From Vanessa cardui (Eukaryota; Arthropoda; Insecta; Lepidoptera; Nymphalidae), in NCBI RefSeq assembly GCF_905220365.1, contig NC_061136.1, positions 14,363,702-14,427,701 on the forward strand: 64,000 bases of DNA. The letters are read 5' to 3'. Every line of letters starts with the position of its first letter. Position 1 is the stretch's first letter. Positions 59,011 through 64,000 of the stretch are shown here, one piece after another. Under the pieces are notes generated by a model. The model did no database searches. It saw only the letters and a list, made by a program, of their open reading frames with translations, and had not been told where the DNA came from. Made by a program: the position numbers and the translations under genes.

Positions 59011-60153
59011 CAACTCAACCAAAAATCAGATACAAGACGGAATATATTATTATAGGGTTGCTGTGACATTTTCTTGACTGAAAATATAACAACCATGATG
59101 GATCCGACTATGTATTTGATTGGAATCCAAGTTATTTTGGCCGAAAGGTCGCTTTTTATGAGGAAGGTAGCTAGACTTAAGAGGTAAGGTAAGAACAAGA
59201 CTTAAGATTTCGTCGTAGACTAAATAAATGGCTTGGCATGGACGTATTCCATATATTATACCGATATAATTATGTAAATTTATATTTTTATAAACATGTC
59301 GTACATAATATAATATTGACTTATAAATAGAATTAGATAACATGATCTTTATAAAAGCTGAGTATTCCCCCTGGTAAGGATCTAAACTCTCAGAGAGGGT
59401 GAAATCATTTCTAGCCATTGGGTACCAATATGTTTATTGCTTACTACTAAAAGTATGAGTTATTGTCCGATTGATGTTATCAACTAAATTAAATTAATGA
59501 TAACGACTAATGTAAACTGAAATACAAAATCATTGTAATGTAGATAAATGTCAAATTGTCGAGGTCAAGTCGCTTCGAAGAAGTCTCAGTCAGGTATCAT
59601 GTGATGATACCTGACTTTTTCAAACACTTCACGTTTTTGAAAGAATATCACACTATATATGACATGATCAAACAGACTACAGTTATCCTTATTTCAGAAC
59701 AGATAATGCCGCAGACATTGAAAATACGACACCAAAGATATGAATTTAACGAATTAAAATATTTAATTAGAGAAATTTTGAATAATTCCTCTCCTTCCAA
59801 CTCAACTTTGTGCGGATAAAATATTAATTTATCCCTCGATATTATAACCGATAATATTGTATCATTACTAAAATATCTGGTTCGAGTCACAAAGTGTTAA
59901 GCAAATTATACCTGCGTATGTTACTTGATAAGAAATAATAACTAGCATTAAATGAAACTGAATAAAATAGCTCCATGACAATTTATGTGTTGAAGTTGTA
60001 GACGTTTTGGAGAGCAAATTTATACAGATATAATGTATATAAAAGCGTAATATTACTCATTAATTTACTCACTGATTAATGAAGAAATCTCAGAAACTAT
60101 AATACCTACAAACCTAAAATTTGGCAGGTAGCCGAAGATGCAGCTATTATCTA
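59011..60153. other. Unique stretch with several chance-length frames
   Basis: Minus frames at 59050-59418 (122 codons) and 59010-59198, and a plus frame at 59556-59819, overlap on both strands and match nothing I know. The perfect hairpin at 59588-59616 lies in the last of these. Confidence 0.4.
59588..59620. other. Perfect 12-bp stem-loop followed by T run
   Basis: AGTCAGGTATCA (59588-59599) and TGATACCTGACT (59605-59616) pair perfectly around a 5-nt TGTGA loop, followed by a T run to 59620. In bacteria this would be a terminator; here it has no such reading. It could be a small structured RNA or a site for a dimeric binding protein. Confidence 0.5.
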
Positions 60154-60306
60154 ATGCAACTATACCAAAGTTTTTGTGCATATGTTATAGTTTTGGCAAC
60201 GTTCGCTATCGGTAGCGTCTGGATATATGAAACGATTTCTCTAAAATATGCAACAAATTATCGTAATATAGAGATTGTCCGACCTGAAATTGTAAATGAA
60301 AATTAA
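60154..60306 (+). CDS. Candidate small membrane protein ORF, 50 codons (weak)
   Basis: ATG to TAA encoding MQLYQSFCAYVIVLATFAIG and onward. It has one hydrophobic helix at residues 8-27, Trp and Tyr at its end, and a charged tail with RPEIVNEN. This is the shape of a one-helix small membrane protein. Codon use has no clear GC3 signal, the start context is poor, and AT-rich DNA often yields hydrophobic frames by chance. Confidence 0.15.
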   Translation: MQLYQSFCAYVIVLATFAIGSVWIYETISLKYATNYRNIEIVRPEIVNEN

Positions 60307-60524
60307 TAACATTTAATACTTTAGAAAATTTGATACTTTTCCGAGAAAATGGCAAAAAAACAAACAATACAGTATTCGAATATTTTACTGAAATTTATTT
60401 TAACGGTACTTTTTATTTTTTAATACTTTACCTTTACCTAACTTACCATTATTTTAACACTAAGTAACTATTTTATATCTTATCAGTCGCATTTTGACCA
60501 TGGATAAAGCTGTTTTTTTTTAGC

Positions 60525-60770
60525 ATGGGTGGCAAACGGGCCGAAGGCTCTTCTGATGAAAGGCAACCACCGCCCATAGACATCTGCAACACCAGAGGGC
60601 TAGCATATACGTTGCCGGCCCTTAAGAAACTGTAGGCCCAGGAAGGTTCCCAAGTAGTATTAATTCGGAAAAACTACCCAAAACTGGTTCCACACAGTGG
60701 TTATACGAGGTAGAAAATGCCTTAGAAATCTCGCTGTCGGGTTTTCGGACATTTAGGTGATTCGGGTTGA
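60525..60770 (+). repeat. Interspersed repeat, family F
   Basis: GGTGGCAAACGGGCCGAAGG, CACCGCCCATAGACATCTGC, GTTGCCGGCCCTTAAGAAAC, then GTTCCCAAGTAGTATTAATT and GGTTCCACACAGTGGTTATA. A widespread lepidopteran repeat; class not determined. Confidence 0.6.
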
Positions 60771-61037
60771 TTTGTAATAAAATTCGTATAATTTATTTTT
60801 ATACTGTCGACTGCAACTGCAACGCGTTAGCAAGCCTTCCTGTATATCAGGAGAGGAGGTCCTATCCAAGCATACCTCCACTTAAAGTATGTTGCAAGGG
60901 GTATACAACTTGATCAAGCGCTAGTTGTGCTTCAATCTGTCCAATAGGAGCACATCAATGAGTCGTCACTTCAATTTAATTTTTAGCATATTTTTATTAA
61001 TTAACTTAGTTTACATTTGAATATGATTACATTTGAA

Positions 61038-61344
61038 GCAGAGATGGCCCAGTGGTTAGAACGCGTGCATCTTAACCGATGATTGCGGGTTCAAACCCAG
61101 GCAAGCACCGCTGATTCATGTGCTTAATTTGTCTTTATAATTCATCTCGTGCTCAGCGGTGAAGGAAAACATCGTGAGGAAACCTGCATGTGACAAATTT
61201 CATAGAAATTCTGCCACATGTGTATTCCACCAACCCGCATTGGAACAGCGTGGTGGAATATGTTCCAAAACCTTCCCCTTAAAAAAAGGGTGAGGAGGCC
61301 TTTAGCCCAGCAGTGGGAATTTACAGGCTGTTACTACTACTACT
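61038..61344 (+). mobile_element. tRNA-derived SINE (Metulj-like), full length with target duplication
   Basis: Best copy in the window. Pol III A-box region in GATGGCCCAGTGGTTAGAAC, B box GGGTTCAAACCC, the family body, then a GTTACTACTACTACT tail. The 9-bp ACATTTGAA occurs at 61029-61037 and again at 61345-61353, a perfect target-site duplication. This points to LINE-mediated insertion in recent evolutionary time. Confidence 0.8.
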
Positions 61345-61770
61345 ACATTTGAATAGATGTTAATGATCTAACTTATGATTATGAGTTACGAGTCGACTGT
61401 CGTCTAATTGTAGGAATTACAAAGCTAATACATAATGTTTGCGTAAGTTAATATTATGTCATTACTTGAGAATAATTCTAAAATCTTGATAAAATAGTCT
61501 ATTTCATTCTTAATTTAATTTAATTTAACCATTTATTAAACTTGCCAGATACATAGAAGGTGAAAATGTGTACACAGGAAAAAATAAGTTTAAAAGGTAT
61601 CTTATCCCTAGAGGAGATTTATTCCAGTATACCCAAGAAAGAAGAAACATAGACAGGAAAGTTAAAAGGTAGACAGGCAAAATCATACAACAGGAGAAAA
61701 GTTACAAAACCACAAAAAAAAATACTATTTATTCTTAATAATATTATCACATATATATTTTCACAGGAAG

Positions 61771-61945
61771 TTACTTGGTGGTAGAGCTTCGTGGTATGTG
61801 AACCAAGGTAGATACAGGTACACGGGACATAACATCTTAATTCCCATTGGTGGCGCGCTGTAAATGCAAGTATAATAAATATTTCTCATAATGACATTGG
61901 TCTAAAGGCAGTAAAAGTCACCTCTCATCAGCCCCATTTGCCAGA
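61771..61945 (+). repeat. Interspersed repeat, family E, internally deleted
   Basis: TTACTTGGTGGTAGAGCTTC then GACATAACATCTTAATTCCC and TCATCAGCCCCATTTGCCAG. Confidence 0.5.
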
Positions 61946-62049
61946 TAGACTACCTATTTTATAAATAAAAGGGCTATTATATAATCACTTATTACGTGTC
62001 TTAAACAAAAAATGTATTAGCTTATTAAGTTTTAAGAAATTAATAAAAA

Positions 62050-62336
62050 GTAACGTAAACGTCACACTGCTAGGCTTAGGGCTCTTCTCAATTGAGTAGA
62101 AATTTTGCAGCTTATTCCACGACGCTGCTCCGATGGGGGTTGGTGGATACACATGTCGCAGAATTTTCTTTGAAATTAGACACATGCAGGTTTCCTTAGG
62201 ATATTTTACTTCAGTGCCAAGCACGAGGTGACTTATAAACTCAAATTAAGCACATGAAAATTTTGTGTTGCCAGAATTTGAACCCGCAATCATCGATTTA
62301 AATGCACGCGTTCTAACCACTGAGCCGTCCTGACTC
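62050..62336 (-). mobile_element. SINE (Metulj-like), diverged
   Basis: CACTGCTAGGCTTAGGGCTC to CACTGAGCCGTCCTGACTC, with many substitutions in the tail half. Confidence 0.65.
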
Positions 62337-62514
62337 CAACATACTCTTAGTTAAAGTAAAATTTTACACGCTCATTAGTTAATATTGTAGCAAAGTGTGA
62401 AAGTGACCCTATGCCCTTCTGAACAATGAATATAATGTCTGTAATGTGTTTATGTTTTTGACTACATAAGTAATTACATACAATGTTGTAAATAGTACAA
62501 GCAAACATTGATCG

Positions 62515-62690
62515 GCCACGCCTCTAACGGAATGACACACATTCTCGTTTCCCGCCAACTGTCGTTACATCACAGACTACGAATGCACTTCCAATAATTG
62601 ATTTTACGCACTCTCGCCGCATTGTTTCGGCACGCGAGAGTGTGCACTGCGTTACGCGATTGTATTGCAATATTTTACTGCCCATCTTAA
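62515..62690. promoter_or_regulatory. Island with an E2F-type site and a dyad
   Basis: TTTCCCGCCAA (62548-62558) is a full E2F/DP consensus. About 50 bp on, ACTCTCGC and GCGAGAGT form an 8-bp inverted repeat around a 16-bp spacer (near 62612-62643). CpG-containing and non-repetitive in AT-rich surroundings. No first exon is recognisable. Confidence 0.35.
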
Positions 62691-64000
62691 AAATATGTCT
62701 TACGACTATTTTATGAGATTTCATCGTTGATTATAATGATAGAACATGGAAGTCATCAAAACGACTACTATTAAAATGATTATAACAATTATGGATACCG
62801 CAGGTCGGTTACATACTTCGAACAAATGTCACAAGATGTAAAGTGAGCCAGTACACTCAGGCATATATGATGTGAGGTGACACGGTGCGACAACGAAGGC
62901 ATTACAAATGCGAAGTGAGCTTTGAGATCCAATATGTGATCGTGTAACAAGATTGGATTCCATTTTTCATTTTTCACTCCACTGAATTTCTGTGCTTGCA
63001 ACTATTTACAATTCTTCGAAAGTCACTATTATTTACACAACATTATTTCAAGTTGTTCAAAAACCTTTATAAGCAACACAAGGATTGCCGATTTTAAGAT
63101 AAGTAAAGGTAATAGAGGATCGGATAAGTTTCATTTACTTAAATTTCTGTAATTTCATCAAAAACTATTGAAAAATATTAGGTATTTCCGCATTCAGCCA
63201 CCACACATACTATGACAATACCATGAACGTGTCATACAAAAAATATTCTTTGTAATAAGCAGTATAACTATACTTACTGTAAACTGTTCTCAATTACAAA
63301 TAATATATTTTTATACTCAAGAGAAGTGGAACTATACGGATATGTCACGCTGTTGATACGCTTAAGTGAACGTAGCGGTTAGTGTCATGAGGGGTAGCGC
63401 AGACTCTATAAGACAACGCTTGTTCCGTTTACATAAACTTATTTGAATTCGATGAACTAATTTAAAAGAATTTTTGTTGACATTTTGAGAATTCGATTGA
63501 CAAAATAGTTACGAACTCAGAAACGTACAACTATTTCTTTTGAAATACAAAATGAAAAAACTCCATTTTTAATTACAAAATTGCCAATGAAATTTAATTT
63601 TAAAAAATATATTAAATAGTTAATTTTTTACAAAACTATATTTCTTTGTATAGCGTAAAACGTTTCTGTAATTAGTCAACAAACAGTTATCCTCAGGGAA
63701 CAGAGCGGCCCGGGTCCTACGGCGCATTATATATCGATTATCTCAATTACCATACAAAGTGTTCATTCCACGTTTCTCATTACATTGCGTGCGCGTGCGC
63801 ACTTGCCCAACACCTAGAGCCTGCCATCATAGGAACGATTACGATTTTCGTAATATATCATCAAAATACTTGAAATCGTGTATTTGTTTAAATACTTAAT
63901 AATAGTAAAGCGCAAAGAATGATCTTTGAAACATTGTAACAGATATCGGAATTATAAGTGGCCTCTTTACATTGTAAACTCAAGAACAAACTCATTTCAA
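62691..64000. other. Non-coding stretch to window end
   Basis: Unique AT-rich DNA. A CpG patch at 63700-63810 contains GCGTGCGCGTGCGCAC, an alternating purine-pyrimidine run that is NRF1-like. No exon recognised. Confidence 0.5.

Noticed and set aside
59050..59418. 122-codon minus-strand reading frame, the longest in the window
   Set aside because: No recognisable motif, overlaps another hydrophobic frame on the same strand, and codon use follows the AT-rich background. A few frames of this length are expected by chance in 64 kb.
59588..59620. Rho-independent terminator
   Set aside because: The shape matches, but the DNA is eukaryotic and no bacterial gene is near.
1..64000. CRISPR array, operon, prophage or other bacterial system
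   Set aside because: Introns, tRNA-SINEs, LINE tails and overall gene sparsity show an insect nuclear genome; no direct-repeat spacer array was seen.

Overview
The window is animal nuclear DNA and almost certainly lepidopteran, most likely a nymphalid butterfly. It is AT-rich, has almost no long reading frames, and is crowded with short degenerate interspersed repeats. The best taxonomic clue is about fifteen copies of a tRNA-headed SINE of roughly 300 bp. It has a Glu-tRNA-like head, a body with 'cctgcatgtgtctaatttca', and a 3' end with 'cccagcagtgggaa' followed by a GTT or ACT repeat tail. This matches my memory of the Metulj SINEs of Heliconius and related butterflies. No bacterial features (operons, ribosome binding sites, CRISPR arrays) are present, and none are expected.

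No complete protein-coding gene is visible. The only strong host coding signal is one 165-bp internal exon on the minus strand (14683-14847), phase 1 at both ends, with about 84% G/C at third positions in a strongly AT-rich background. About 1.9 kb upstream on the same strand (16600-16760) is a promoter-like island with two CCAAT boxes around a palindromic TGACGTCA site. These may be parts of one minus-strand gene, but that link is inference. Weaker exon candidates lie at 15205-15261 (+), 23209-23276 (+) and 2238-2257 (-). Everything else looks intergenic or intronic.

Layout: 0-5 kb holds repeats and a possible regulatory block near 560-730. From 5.7 to 13.4 kb there are islands of moderate-GC, non-repetitive DNA that look like cis-regulatory or conserved non-coding elements, alternating with SINEs and LINE tails. 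The exon and promoter islands lie at 14.6-16.8 kb. A 5'-truncated LINE with a readable reverse-transcriptase C-terminus lies at 20-21 kb on the minus strand. From 22 to 38 kb there are scattered SINEs and old repeats, with a CpG-rich promoter-like island at 27.5-27.7 kb and a GC-rich block at 33.3-33.5 kb. A dense repeat cluster covers 38-42.5 kb (SINEs, RTE-type LINE tails and other families). From 42.5 to 64 kb the DNA is mostly non-repetitive and AT-rich. It contains a long fold-back element at 50.74-51.00 kb, a pre-miRNA-sized hairpin at 52.13-52.20 kb and a fresh full-length SINE with target-site duplication at 61.04-61.34 kb.

I found no convincing new multi-gene system. The most useful leads are the fold-back element, the 79-nt hairpin, the isolated exon and promoter pair, and several dense clusters of transcription-factor-like motifs. 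Repeat family letters used below (A to F) are my own labels.
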